Shown: positions 41,585-50,843 of the stretch, piece by piece | How the letters are laid out: every line of letters starts with the position of its first letter | How positions within the stretch are numbered: the first letter of the stretch is position 1 | NCBI GenBank assembly: GCA_964293305.1 | Contig: CAXYYO010000004.1 | Span: 49,908 to 113,907, forward strand | Direction of reading: 5' to 3' | DNA: 64,000 nucleotides | From: CALAGJ01 sp964293305 | Lineage (GTDB): Bacteria; Bacteroidota; Bacteroidia; Chitinophagales; Chitinophagaceae | Notes under the pieces: generated by a model | Seen by the model: the letters and a program-made list of their open reading frames with translations, nothing else | The model's database searches: none | What the model was told of the DNA's origin: nothing | Program-made: the position numbers and the translations under genes

Positions 41585-44500
41585 ATGAATCGAAACTTTA
41601 CACATTTGCTTACCATTATCTACCTTATGGTAGCTTTAACTGGATTTCGTGGTACGTCTCAAGCTCAAACTGCCGGTATTTATGAAGGCTATGTCATCAT
41701 AGATATAAATGGAGGTGGTAATGCTTATTACGACCTGGGTGCTTCTACCCCAAACCCTGACTTTCAGGGAGCCAGCTTGGGTACATTTATTATCGGCACA
41801 AATACCCTAACCCTAAGAGGTGCCCAAAACAAAACTTTCAAATGTTCTGGTGGCGATGTAACCGGTGGCGACGGCTTTTACAGAATCTATAAAGTAGGCA
41901 ATACTCCCGGTAGCTTTACCAGTAGTGGTGCTATGGGCTTTGTGAGTAATGATGCTGGAGGTTGCGGTGGAAATCAAACCTGGGAAAAATCTGATGCCAC
42001 AATAAATGTATTAAATGAACTTGCTCCCGGAAACTATCAAATTGAAGTTTACAATAGAGCAAGTACAAATATTGGAGATCAGTTTGATAGTAATGGAGGT
42101 GCAAATTATATTGCTTCATTTACTGTTGTTGCTTCTTCTTCAAACCCAGTGGTTGTAACTGCATCGGGAGGTACATTATTTGCTACTTATTCCACTCTAG
42201 CTGCCTCTTTTTCTGCCATAAATAGTGGTACACATACTGGTACTATCGCTATTATAGTTGGTAATAATACTACAGAGCCGGCTACCGGTGCTGTATTAAA
42301 TGCGAGTGGCGCTGGTTCTGCTTCATATTCAACTATTTCCATTCAGCCGTTTGGCAATGTATCTGTAAGTGGAACTGCAAATGCTGGACTGCCATTAGTT
42401 GATTTTAATGGAGCTGATAATGTAACCTTAAATGGTTTGAATACTGGCGGAAACGCTCTTACAATCACCAATTTGAGTACATCATCTACAAGTGGAACAT
42501 CAACTATACGTTTTCAGGCAGATGCTACCAACAATACAATTACTAACTGCTCTGTTTTGGGCTCTGCTACAATGAGTACTGGAACAAACGGAGGCAATAT
42601 TTGGTTTGGATCTGCAGCCATTTCTACGGGTAATGATAACAACACAATTTCTAATTGTGATATTGGACCAGCAGGGTCAAATCTTCCTTCAAAATGTATT
42701 TATTTTAGTGGAAGCGGTAATAATGAACCGGGTAATGCAAACAGTGGCATTACAATAACTAATAACAATATCTTTAACTATTTTAGTGCTTCCTCATCAT
42801 CTGCCGGTATAGATCTTAATAGTGGTTCACTTGGTGTTACAATTTCTAATAATAAGTTTTATCAAACGGCTGCCCGTACAATGGTAAGTACCGGTTTAAC
42901 CCATTCGGGAATAAGAGTCAGCAATAGTGCTGCTGTTGCCACATATTCCATTACGGGAAACACAATAGGATTTGCTTCAAATAGTGGTACCGGTAGTTAT
43001 ACACTGACGTTCCATACTACCACAAGTGCTTCATTTATGCCAATAAATTTAGCTGTTGGTGTAAACACTGCTACTACAGTTCAAAATAACACTATAGCAA
43101 GCATAACATTGTCAGGAGCAGCCTCTGGTACTAGCTCATCTGCACCATTTAGAGCCATTTATATTAGTACAGGACTCTCCAATTGTAGTAATAATATTAT
43201 TGGCAGTCAATCATCCACTGGAAGTATTACATACACAAGTAGTTCTTCAAGTACAAGTGATTTATACGGAATTTATAACTTTGGAGCAAGTAGTTGGACT
43301 ACAAATAGCAATACAATTGGTGGAATCTCCGGTTCAAATTCAAGTACAGGTGCTGTAAATATTTATGGTCTTCGTTGTAATACATCAAGTAGTGCTACAT
43401 GGATTTGTAGTAATAACATTATTGGAGGAGTTGTAGCAAGTTCTATCAACAGTACAACAACTTCAAGCAGTACCATTATTAATGGTATTTTGAATAGTAA
43501 TCCTGCAGGTACTATTACTTCAAATATTATAAGAAATATGACTGTTGCGGGCGGTACTGGTACAAGTGCTAGTGCGTCCATGATTGGCATTTGTATCAAC
43601 GCTAGTTCTGCAAATCATACACTTTCTCAAAATCAAATTTATAGTCTTTCTAATACAAATACAAGTGCCGCAACAATAGTTACCGGTATTCAATATAGTG
43701 CAAGTAGCGGTACAAATATTGTGGAAAGAAATTTAATATATGGCCTTTCCTCTTCAACCAATTCCAGCTCTGCTGAAATAAATGGTATTAGAGTAGGTGG
43801 AGGAACAACTACCTATCGCAATAATATGATTGCATTAGGAGAAACTGTATCTAATGCAATAGGTACAGCAGCAACAAACAGTAATGCAACAGGCTTAAAT
43901 GGCATCAATGAGTTTTTAGGAACAAATAATTTTTGGCACAACAGTGTATATATTGGCGGTACCGCTTCTGCGGGTTCCGGCTCATCTTATGCTTTTAATG
44001 GTACACAAACATTTAATACCAGGAGCTTCAGAAATAACATATTTGTAAATGCCCGTACAAATGGAGGTGCAACTGGTAGTCACTTCGCTGTGAAAATTAA
44101 TGGCTCTTCTATAAATCCTTCTGGGCTTACTATAAATAATAACATATACTTTATAAGTGGTACAGGAGGGGTGTTTGGATATTTTAATGGTGCAAATAAA
44201 ACGAGTCTTAGTGCTTGGCAAACTGCGGTGGGTCAAGATGCTAATAGTTTAAATCTAGATCCTCTATTTATCGACCCTACAAACACAACTCCAAATCTTC
44301 ATGTGCAGAATACCAGCCAGGCTGATTTGGTAGGTGCTGCATTAGGAGTAACCGATGACTATGATGGTGATACAAGGGCTTCATTTACACCAAACGATAT
44401 TGGAGCCGATGCATTTTTAGGGGTACCATGTTCATCTGCTGATGGAGGTAGCATTTCACCTTCAACAGCATTAATATGTTCAGGACTTACTTATAGTATG

Positions 44501-46666
44501 AGTAGTACCGGAGCTACAACAGGTTCGGGTATAACTTACCAATGGGAATTGTCTTCGGTTGGGGGAGGTGTTGGTTTCAGCAATGTTTCTGGAGGTACAG
44601 GGGCAAATACTATTTCTTATACAACTGGTACTCTTTCTGTCGGTACTTATTTTTATCGTTTGAAAGTCGAATGTTCAAATGGACCTATTACAGGATACTC
44701 CAATGAGCTTACACTTACTGTAAATGCAACACCATCTGCTTCCGCTTCGAGCAATAGCCCAATTTGTGCTGGTAGTATATTAAACCTTACAGGAACAACA
44801 GATGCTGGTACTACATTTACATGGACTGGGCCAAATAGTTTTAGTTCATCTTTACAAAGCCCATCTATTGTAAGTGCTACTACGGCTGCCTCAGGATCAT
44901 ATAGCTTTACAGCTATTAATGGTACTTGTTCTTCAACTGTATCTGCAACAATAGTTTTAGTAAATCAATCTCCTACAAATGTTGTTGCATCTGTCGATTT
45001 AACGAATATTTGTGAGGGTGCTCCTATTAATCTTACTTCTTCTGGAGATCCCTATACAGTTTCAATAATATCACAAAACTTCAATAGTGGATTAGGTACA
45101 TGGTCAACAGTAAATAATTCTACCGGTGGCACTCCGGCTGATGCTGCTTGGACATTAAGAACAAACCCGTATGTATATAGTTCAACTACTTTTAATAGTA
45201 GTGAAGGCGCTCAGTTTTTGATGAGCAATAGTGATGACCAAGGCTCTGGCGGCATTACAAATACAGAGTTAATATCACCGTCATTCAGTACAGTTGGATA
45301 TACAACACTCAGCATGAGTTTTGCGCATTATTTCCGAATTTTTTCCGCATCAGAAACTGGAAAAATTGAAGTGTCAACTGATGGAGGAGCTAATTATTCC
45401 ACAGTACAAACATATTCAAGTACGCAGGGTTTGCCAGCAACATTTAGTAATGTTAATTTGAATTTAGATGCATTTGTTGGAAACCCATCAGTGATGGTTC
45501 GGTTTAAATATAATGCTGCTTTCGGGTATTATTGGGCAGTTGATAATATAGCCCTTTCTGGAAATGCATCCTCATTTACCTATTCATGGACTTCCACACC
45601 TGCTGGATTTACATCATCAGATCAAAACCCGGCAGGCGTAATTCCTTCCCTAGGTTCTACAGTTTATACTGCTTCACTTACTAACAATTTAGGCTGCACC
45701 ACAAGTGCAAGTACCTCTACGGTTAATGTAAATGCAAACATTATATACTATTCGGATACTGATGGCGATACTTTTGGTAATCCCAATGTTACTCAAACAT
45801 CCTGCACAGGAGCACCAAGTGGATACGTTGTAGATAATACAGATTGTAATGATAGTGACCCATTGAATCTTGTACCATCACAACCATCTGGTAATGATGC
45901 TATATTCAGCCCTAGCAGAAGGAATCTTTGTAATGAGCCGAGTGTAACTATTACCGTTACCAATGATCCTACAGCTACATCATACACCTGGACTGTACCT
46001 TCTGGTTTATCTGGTACAAGCACAACAAATGCTATCACAGCCAATGTGATAGGTACTTTTGGACAAGCAGTGCTTATTGTATCAGCCAATAACTCTTGTG
46101 GTAGCAGTACGCCAAGAAACATTAGTGTTTGGGGTACACCTAATAAGCCGATTGTTGCTGGCCCTGTATGTGTTACAAATCCACAAATGGGACTGGTATA
46201 TAGTGTTACAAATCCAGATCCTGGTGTTACTTATACTTGGACATTGCCAAACAATGTAAACAATCAAACGCCTCTAACTGGTACAAACATTACAGTAGAT
46301 TGGGCACGATCAAATGGTGGTAAGATTAAGGTAACTGGAAGTAACAGTTGTGGTAACTCACCGGTAGGAAGCATTGCAGTGGCAGTGGGATGTGCATCAG
46401 TTGCGAAAACAAAAGCAGTAGTATCTGTATATCCTAATCCGACATTTGGAAATGCTAATTTGCTACTTACACTTACAAAAGAAGCCAAAGTGGCCATCGT
46501 AATTTATGATATGACAGGTAAGCAACTACAACGTAAAGAAGTAGTAGCAACTGCAGGTGTAAATACAATTAGTTTAGATATGAATACTTATCCAAATGGT
46601 ATGTACTCGGTAAGTGTTATAAGCGCTGATGGCGTACAAATTGTTAAGGTAATTAAAGGATTGTAA
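41585..46666 (+). CDS. Giant T9SS-secreted mosaic surface protein
   Basis: This 1693-residue protein begins with a Sec signal peptide of about 28 residues (LTGFRGTSQAQ) and ends with a T9SS C-terminal domain from about 1612 (VVSVYPNPTFGNANLL, IVIYDMTGKQLQRKE, YPNGMYSVSV). Between them, a first beta-sandwich domain (about 30-175) leads to a long Ser/Thr/Asn/Gly-rich region of about 200-930 with many TxxNNxI turns, as expected of a right-handed parallel beta-helix. Two immunoglobulin-like repeats (about 950-1130), a jelly-roll-like domain (about 1159-1330), a MopE/thrombospondin-3-like calcium motif near 1388 (YYSDTDGDTFGNPN, NTDCNDSDP) and PKD-like domains follow. No catalytic motif was recognised. 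An adhesin or surface role is an inference. Borders are approximate. Confidence 0.9.
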   Translation: MNRNFTHLLTIIYLMVALTGFRGTSQAQTAGIYEGYVIIDINGGGNAYYDLGASTPNPDFQGASLGTFIIGTNTLTLRGAQNKTFKCSGGDVTGGDGFYRIYKVGNTPGSFTSSGAMGFVSNDAGGCGGNQTWEKSDATINVLNELAPGNYQIEVYNRASTNIGDQFDSNGGANYIASFTVVASSSNPVVVTASGGTLFATYSTLAASFSAINSGTHTGTIAIIVGNNTTEPATGAVLNASGAGSASYSTISIQPFGNVSVSGTANAGLPLVDFNGADNVTLNGLNTGGNALTITNLSTSSTSGTSTIRFQADATNNTITNCSVLGSATMSTGTNGGNIWFGSAAISTGNDNNTISNCDIGPAGSNLPSKCIYFSGSGNNEPGNANSGITITNNNIFNYFSASSSSAGIDLNSGSLGVTISNNKFYQTAARTMVSTGLTHSGIRVSNSAAVATYSITGNTIGFASNSGTGSYTLTFHTTTSASFMPINLAVGVNTATTVQNNTIASITLSGAASGTSSSAPFRAIYISTGLSNCSNNIIGSQSSTGSITYTSSSSSTSDLYGIYNFGASSWTTNSNTIGGISGSNSSTGAVNIYGLRCNTSSSATWICSNNIIGGVVASSINSTTTSSSTIINGILNSNPAGTITSNIIRNMTVAGGTGTSASASMIGICINASSANHTLSQNQIYSLSNTNTSAATIVTGIQYSASSGTNIVERNLIYGLSSSTNSSSAEINGIRVGGGTTTYRNNMIALGETVSNAIGTAATNSNATGLNGINEFLGTNNFWHNSVYIGGTASAGSGSSYAFNGTQTFNTRSFRNNIFVNARTNGGATGSHFAVKINGSSINPSGLTINNNIYFISGTGGVFGYFNGANKTSLSAWQTAVGQDANSLNLDPLFIDPTNTTPNLHVQNTSQADLVGAALGVTDDYDGDTRASFTPNDIGADAFLGVPCSSADGGSISPSTALICSGLTYSMSSTGATTGSGITYQWELSSVGGGVGFSNVSGGTGANTISYTTGTLSVGTYFYRLKVECSNGPITGYSNELTLTVNATPSASASSNSPICAGSILNLTGTTDAGTTFTWTGPNSFSSSLQSPSIVSATTAASGSYSFTAINGTCSSTVSATIVLVNQSPTNVVASVDLTNICEGAPINLTSSGDPYTVSIISQNFNSGLGTWSTVNNSTGGTPADAAWTLRTNPYVYSSTTFNSSEGAQFLMSNSDDQGSGGITNTELISPSFSTVGYTTLSMSFAHYFRIFSASETGKIEVSTDGGANYSTVQTYSSTQGLPATFSNVNLNLDAFVGNPSVMVRFKYNAAFGYYWAVDNIALSGNASSFTYSWTSTPAGFTSSDQNPAGVIPSLGSTVYTASLTNNLGCTTSASTSTVNVNANIIYYSDTDGDTFGNPNVTQTSCTGAPSGYVVDNTDCNDSDPLNLVPSQPSGNDAIFSPSRRNLCNEPSVTITVTNDPTATSYTWTVPSGLSGTSTTNAITANVIGTFGQAVLIVSANNSCGSSTPRNISVWGTPNKPIVAGPVCVTNPQMGLVYSVTNPDPGVTYTWTLPNNVNNQTPLTGTNITVDWARSNGGKIKVTGSNSCGNSPVGSIAVAVGCASVAKTKAVVSVYPNPTFGNANLLLTLTKEAKVAIVIYDMTGKQLQRKEVVATAGVNTISLDMNTYPNGMYSVSVISADGVQIVKVIKGL

Positions 46667-46690
46667 TCAATTTTAAATTCACTTATTTTC

Positions 46691-46720
46691 AAAGAAGCCT
46701 ACATATTAGTAGGCTCCTTT
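46691..46720 (+). terminator. Terminator of the giant T9SS gene
   Basis: AGCCTAC / GTAGGCT form a 7-bp stem with loop ATATTA, extended outward by AAAG/CTTT after a mismatch. It begins 24 nt after the stop codon. Confidence 0.75.
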
Positions 46721-46997
46721 GATTTTATACCACTATGTATGGGTATAGAACAAAAAATCAATTTGTACAAACTTCATTAATCAATGAAAGCATATAAAAA
46801 AAATTTCAATGAATTTGTAATTCGCTTTGAGTCCTAGTATGATGCATTAAAATCCTCCTTCGAAAGGTTTATGAGAACAATAATATTTCAATATGATTAA
46901 TCAGATTATGTCGATGAAGGCAATGTCTCCTTAAATATATCTATAATGTTTTCTGCATTGAAATTGTACTTCAAGATTAAATTTTAAAACACCCATC

Positions 46998-47005
46998 TAT
47001 ATTTG
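46998..47005 (+). promoter_or_regulatory. -7 promoter box abutting the recR start codon
   Basis: TATATTTG matches the -7 consensus exactly and is followed by CCCC and the ATG of recR at 47010. The start point should therefore coincide with the start codon, giving a leaderless mRNA. Confidence 0.6.
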
Positions 47006-47009
47006 CCCC

Positions 47010-47624
47010 ATGTTATTTTCTTCTACACTCATTGAAAATGCTGTGAATGCTTTTGCAAGTTTGCCCGGTGTTGGAAAAAAAACGGCTTTGCGCATGGTGC
47101 TACATTTACTAAAAAAAGAAGAAGCAGAAGTAATACATTTTGCGACAGCTATTGCTGATATGAAAAAAAATATCCGATATTGTACACACTGTCATAACGT
47201 GAGTGATGATGCATTGTGCTCAATATGTATTAACCCCATGCGCAAAAAAAATATCATTTGTGTAGTAGAAACAATTAAGGATGTAATTACAATTGAAAAT
47301 ACCAACCAGTTTAATGGTACCTATCATGTATTGGGGGGAGTGATTGCCCCTTTGGATGGTGTGGGTCCGGACCAATTGCAGATTGACTCTCTGATAAAGC
47401 GGGTGAAGGAGGAAGAGGTACAAGAACTCATTTTTGCATTGAATCCAAACATACAGGGGGATACCACTATTTACTATATTCAGAAAAAAATTGCAAATCA
47501 TCCCTGTAAAATAACCACTATTGCCAGAGGCATTGCTTTTGGTGGGGATTTGGAATATGCTGATGAACTTACCTTAGGCCGTAGCCTACAAAATCGGATG
47601 CCAGTAGAAAAATATATTTCTTAA
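47010..47624 (+). CDS. recR: Recombination mediator protein RecR
   Basis: RecR works with RecO/RecF in loading RecA at single-strand gaps. The 204-residue protein has the N-terminal helix-hairpin-helix (AFASLPGVGKKTALRMVLHL), the four-cysteine zinc site (CTHCHNVSDDALCSIC) and a Toprim domain (ICVVETIKDV, YHVLGGVIAPLDGVGPD, FALNPNIQGDTT). The C-terminal Walker-B-like segment RGIAFGGDLEYAD is present. The start codon lies 4 nt after a perfect -7 promoter box. No upstream dnaX or ybaB gene is present, unlike in Proteobacteria. Confidence 0.97.
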   Translation: MLFSSTLIENAVNAFASLPGVGKKTALRMVLHLLKKEEAEVIHFATAIADMKKNIRYCTHCHNVSDDALCSICINPMRKKNIICVVETIKDVITIENTNQFNGTYHVLGGVIAPLDGVGPDQLQIDSLIKRVKEEEVQELIFALNPNIQGDTTIYYIQKKIANHPCKITTIARGIAFGGDLEYADELTLGRSLQNRMPVEKYIS

Positions 47625-47810
47625 AAATCACCCAATTTGGTGATATGAATAAGGGAGAGTGTATCCCATTTTTGCATCATTGAGGTTTTGTAATTAGTAA
47701 GAACTAGTATATGAATCTGAAGTAATAAAAAATCTCAATTGTATTTATTGCTCATTGAACATAAGTTAAAGCGGGTTTAGCAAAATATTTTTTATAAAAA
47801 CTATTGAACT

Positions 47811-48236
47811 ATGAACTTTACAAAAATGAACCTTAAAAAGAAAATTTTTGTACTCATTGGAGTACTGGTGCTTTGCGGAATTATCTATGGTGTATATGTA
47901 TGGAATAAACCCATGCGTGATGTATCAGATGAAAAAGGAATTATCATAACTGCAAGTGCACTCTATCATGATTATGTAACTGATGAGGCTGCATCAAATA
48001 CTAAATATTTGAATAATGCCTTAGAAGTAGATGGAGTAGTAATAGATATAAAGAAAAATGATGCAGGTGCCACATTCATCATCCTACAGTCAGACGACCC
48101 CATGTTTGGCATTAATTGTACATTTAAAGAAGAACCTATAGGAGTTGTGGTAGGACAGACCATTACAATCAAGGGAATTTGTACTGCTTATTTAGACGAT
48201 GTAATTATTAACCAAGCAATCTTAGTTAAAAAATAA
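47811..48236 (+). CDS. Membrane-anchored OB-fold (tRNA_anti-like) protein
   Basis: This 141-residue protein has an N-terminal membrane helix (KIFVLIGVLVLCGIIYGVYVW) and then a single small domain resembling the tRNA_anti-like OB-fold family found in Bacteroidota. Typical segments are ALEVDGVVIDIKKNDAG, ATFIILQSDDPMFGINCTF and VGQTITIKGICTAYLDDVIINQ. It should face the periplasm. The second start (codon 6) is also possible. The next gene begins 15 nt downstream, so it likely leads the operon of envelope proteins that runs to 54469. The function is unknown. Confidence 0.82.
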   Translation: MNFTKMNLKKKIFVLIGVLVLCGIIYGVYVWNKPMRDVSDEKGIIITASALYHDYVTDEAASNTKYLNNALEVDGVVIDIKKNDAGATFIILQSDDPMFGINCTFKEEPIGVVVGQTITIKGICTAYLDDVIINQAILVKK

Positions 48237-48269
48237 AAATCTTCCGATAGAATGGAAAAAATTTGTAGA

Positions 48270-48659
48270 ATGAAAATAAATTGTGTATTGATTTTATTAG
48301 TCCCTGTTGTTATGGTTATAACAAATGCATGTACTTATGACAAAGTTGATGAAGCTTATCCAATTGTAACCTGCGATTCTGTAGATGTACGCTACAGCGT
48401 TGAAATAAAATCCATACTTGATCAATATTGTCAACCATGCCACGGAGGTACCGCAGATGCAGGTGCCGGTATTCAGCTGTACGATTATTCTGTTATATCC
48501 ACGTTTGCATTAGATGGACAATTTACTTATGGCACATTGTTATCCTCTGTGCTTTGGGAAGGAGGTGCTTCTAAAATGCCACAAGGTAATCCGCAAATTG
48601 ATGATTGTAGTATCAGTCAAATAAGGGCTTGGGTAGATGCCGGTGCACCAAATAATTAA
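48270..48659 (+). CDS. Small c-type cytochrome-like lipoprotein
   Basis: This roughly 129-residue lipoprotein carries one haem-c motif, CQPCH, at residues 54-58. A possible distal methionine sits in SKMPQGNP, with helices between. The ATG at 48270 (KINCVLILLVPVVMVITNAC) places a lipobox at Cys21; an ATG at 48252 would add six polar residues. The layout resembles the short cytochrome-c-like domains found in planctomycete and Bacteroidota outer-membrane proteins (SILDQYCQPCHGG, ISQIRAWVDAGAPNN). A role in periplasmic or surface electron transfer is inferred from the motif. It lies between the OB-fold and YceI genes in one operon. Confidence 0.8.
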   Translation: MKINCVLILLVPVVMVITNACTYDKVDEAYPIVTCDSVDVRYSVEIKSILDQYCQPCHGGTADAGAGIQLYDYSVISTFALDGQFTYGTLLSSVLWEGGASKMPQGNPQIDDCSISQIRAWVDAGAPNN

Positions 48660-48694
48660 GTTTTATTTTAATATATTTTTAACTAAAAAAAGAG

Positions 48695-49246
48695 ATGATG
48701 AAAAAAATAATTGTTATACTTCTTGTCGTTTTTGCCACATTTAATCTACATGCACAAAACTACTTAACGAGAAATGGCAGTGCCTCCTTTTTTTCTCACA
48801 CGGCTGTGGAAGATATAAAGGCTCAAAACAATGAAGTAGCTAGTGTATTAAATGCAGCAACTGGCGATGTGCAATTTAAGATTGCTATAAAGAGCTTTCA
48901 ATTTGCCAAGCAGGCCATGCAAGATCATTTTAACGGAGCAGATTATATGAACTCGGAAAAATTTCCAAAGGCATCCTTTAAAGGCAAAATTACGAATCTG
49001 TCTGCAGTAAATTTTACGAAGGATGGTGTTTATAATATAACTGTACAGGGGGATTTAAATATTAAAGATGTAACCAAAAATATCTCCGCTACAGCTACTA
49101 TTACCGTAAAGGGAGGAGTAGTATCAGCCAGTTCAACTTTTAAAGTAAAACGTAAAGATTATAATGTAGTTGGTGAATCCTTTGTGCAGAAAAAAATTGC
49201 CGAGGAAATTGAGATCTCCACCAATTGTTCTTATCAAAAACAATAG
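48695..49246 (+). CDS. YceI-family periplasmic protein (copy 1)
   Basis: YceI proteins are lipocalin-like beta-barrels that bind isoprenoid lipids or similar amphiphiles in the periplasm. The 183-residue product has a Sec signal peptide (IIVILLVVFATFNLHAQ) and the family pattern: FFSHTAVEDIKAQNNEVASV, FQFAKQAMQDHFNGADYMN, FPKASFKGKI and GDLNIKDVTKNISATATI. It lies 35 nt after the cytochrome-like lipoprotein and 27 nt before the DUF5777 gene. A second YceI gene occurs in the same operon. Confidence 0.92.
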   Translation: MMKKIIVILLVVFATFNLHAQNYLTRNGSASFFSHTAVEDIKAQNNEVASVLNAATGDVQFKIAIKSFQFAKQAMQDHFNGADYMNSEKFPKASFKGKITNLSAVNFTKDGVYNITVQGDLNIKDVTKNISATATITVKGGVVSASSTFKVKRKDYNVVGESFVQKKIAEEIEISTNCSYQKQ

Positions 49247-49273
49247 TAACCACAACTGCTTAAAAAATATTTT

Positions 49274-50185
49274 ATGAAACAAATTTTATTTACTGCGGGT
49301 TTATTTTTTTTAATAAGTTGCTCATTATCTGCTCAAGATGTAGATCTTGATAAAATGCTGGATGAGGAAATGGAGAAAAAGAAAAAATCGCAGGTTGAAT
49401 TGGCCGCTGCTACCTTTAAAAGTACCCGAATAATAAATGGGCACAGTGTGGAAAGCACTCAGAAAGGAATTTTAGATTTTAGAATTCAGCACCGTTTTGG
49501 AACCCTAAACCAAGGCGCTTATGAATTCTTTGGATTGGACAATGCATCTATGCGTATAGGTTTTGATTATGGACTTAGTGATAGACTTTCTGTGGGAATA
49601 GGACGAAGCACATTTGGAAAGCAGTATGATGGATTTGCCAAGTATCGTTTACTATGGCAAAGCACCGGTAAAAAGAATATGCCCATCAGTCTTACTTGGG
49701 TTTCATCTTTAATGTTACAATCCCTTCGCAATCCAGAGGATGGCATCAAGCGAAATTTTAGCGATCGAGTTTTTTATGCCCACCAGGCCATTGTGGCCAG
49801 AAAGTTTTCACCGGCATTTTCATTACAGCTTATGCCAACTATGGTGCATTACAATATTGTGCCTACAGCCACAATACCAAATGATTTATTTGCCATAGGA
49901 ACTGCAGCACGTGTAAAGCTTACCAATAGTATTGCCTTAATGGGAGAGTACTATTACCAGCTTCCAAATAATAAATTACCGGGCACTACAAACTCATTGG
50001 CTTTGGGGGTAGATATTGAAACAGGTGGGCACGTATTTCAATTGCAATTCACTAATAGTACAGGTATGACGGAGCGCACATTTATAACAGAAACCACTGG
50101 TAAATGGGGTGATGGTGACATTCATTTTGGTTTTAATATTTCAAGGGTATTTACTATTCAAAAAACAAAAGAATTACCTCAGTAA
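49274..50185 (+). CDS. DUF5777 beta-barrel-like protein
   Basis: This 303-residue exported protein matches the DUF5777 family, thought to form an outer-membrane barrel. After a signal peptide (LFTAGLFFLISCSLSAQ), a short acidic/lysine-rich helix (KMLDEEMEKKKKSQ) precedes alternating aromatic strands such as GILDFRIQHRFG, MRIGFDYGLSDRLSVGIG and FQLQFTNSTGMTERTF. The function is not established. In Bacteroidota, family members often sit beside YceI and cytochrome genes, as here. The next gene starts 96 nt downstream, the widest gap in this operon. Confidence 0.85.
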   Translation: MKQILFTAGLFFLISCSLSAQDVDLDKMLDEEMEKKKKSQVELAAATFKSTRIINGHSVESTQKGILDFRIQHRFGTLNQGAYEFFGLDNASMRIGFDYGLSDRLSVGIGRSTFGKQYDGFAKYRLLWQSTGKKNMPISLTWVSSLMLQSLRNPEDGIKRNFSDRVFYAHQAIVARKFSPAFSLQLMPTMVHYNIVPTATIPNDLFAIGTAARVKLTNSIALMGEYYYQLPNNKLPGTTNSLALGVDIETGGHVFQLQFTNSTGMTERTFITETTGKWGDGDIHFGFNISRVFTIQKTKELPQ

Positions 50186-50281
50186 TAATTTTATTGTAAC
50201 TATTTTACTATTACAATTAATGGCCCGTCTTCTACAGCATCTAAGTTTTTTATACTTTGTGCCCCTTATACAAAGTTGTAG

Positions 50282-50842
50282 ATGCTATATAAATTCAAAA
50301 CTCATTTTGCAATAATCATCTTCGCAGTATCCATATTGTCATTTGTAAATACTCCTGTTGTATTTGAAACCACCACCGGACGAATTGACTTTAAAAGTGT
50401 TGCCAAATTAGAAATCATAAAAGCTTCATCTGCTGAATTGGTTGGCCTTATTGATATTGACAAACTTAATTTTTCATTTAGTGTAAACATGCGCAGTTTC
50501 AAAGGTTTTAATGGTGCGCTACAGCAGGAGCATTTTTATGAAAAATATGTTGAAACTGACACTTACCCATTGGCTACTTTCAAGGGAAAAATTATAGAAG
50601 AACCAGACCTGACCAAGAATGGTGTCTATTCCGTACGTACCAAAGGCATATTTACCTTACATGGCATTGGGCAGGAGAGAATTATTAAAAGTGAAATTAC
50701 CGTAAAGGACAATAAAATTACAATCAAAAGTACTTTTAAAATTTATTTAGTAGAGCATAATATACCCATTCCAAAAGTTGTAAATCAAAAACTGGCTAAT
50801 GAAATAGCGGTTGAAGTAAATGCTATTTTAATGCCCCGATAG
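50282..50842 (+). CDS. YceI-family periplasmic protein (copy 2)
   Basis: This is a second YceI-like lipocalin-fold protein, 186 residues, with a signal peptide (FAIIIFAVSILSFVNTP). Family segments are FSVNMRSFKGFNGALQQEHF, YPLATFKGKI and GIFTLHGIGQERIIKSEITV. It is clearly divergent from copy 1 and is not a recent duplicate. The sensor kinase gene begins on the second base after its stop, so the two are translated together. This links the YceI set to the regulator pair. Confidence 0.88.
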   Translation: MLYKFKTHFAIIIFAVSILSFVNTPVVFETTTGRIDFKSVAKLEIIKASSAELVGLIDIDKLNFSFSVNMRSFKGFNGALQQEHFYEKYVETDTYPLATFKGKIIEEPDLTKNGVYSVRTKGIFTLHGIGQERIIKSEITVKDNKITIKSTFKIYLVEHNIPIPKVVNQKLANEIAVEVNAILMPR

Positions 50843-50843
50843 C

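Larger units (their letters stand above)
46667..47009. other. 343-nt intergenic region before recR
   Basis: Apart from the upstream terminator and the recR promoter box at its right end, I see nothing in this AT-rich stretch. Confidence 0.5.

Noticed and set aside
45793..46122. 109-codon minus-strand frame within the giant T9SS gene
   Set aside because: Its Val/Leu/Pro-rich composition is explained as the complement of Thr/Asn-rich coding sequence.
47627..47644. ATCACC/GGTGAT hairpin after recR as a terminator
   Set aside because: The stem is only 6 bp and no T-run follows.
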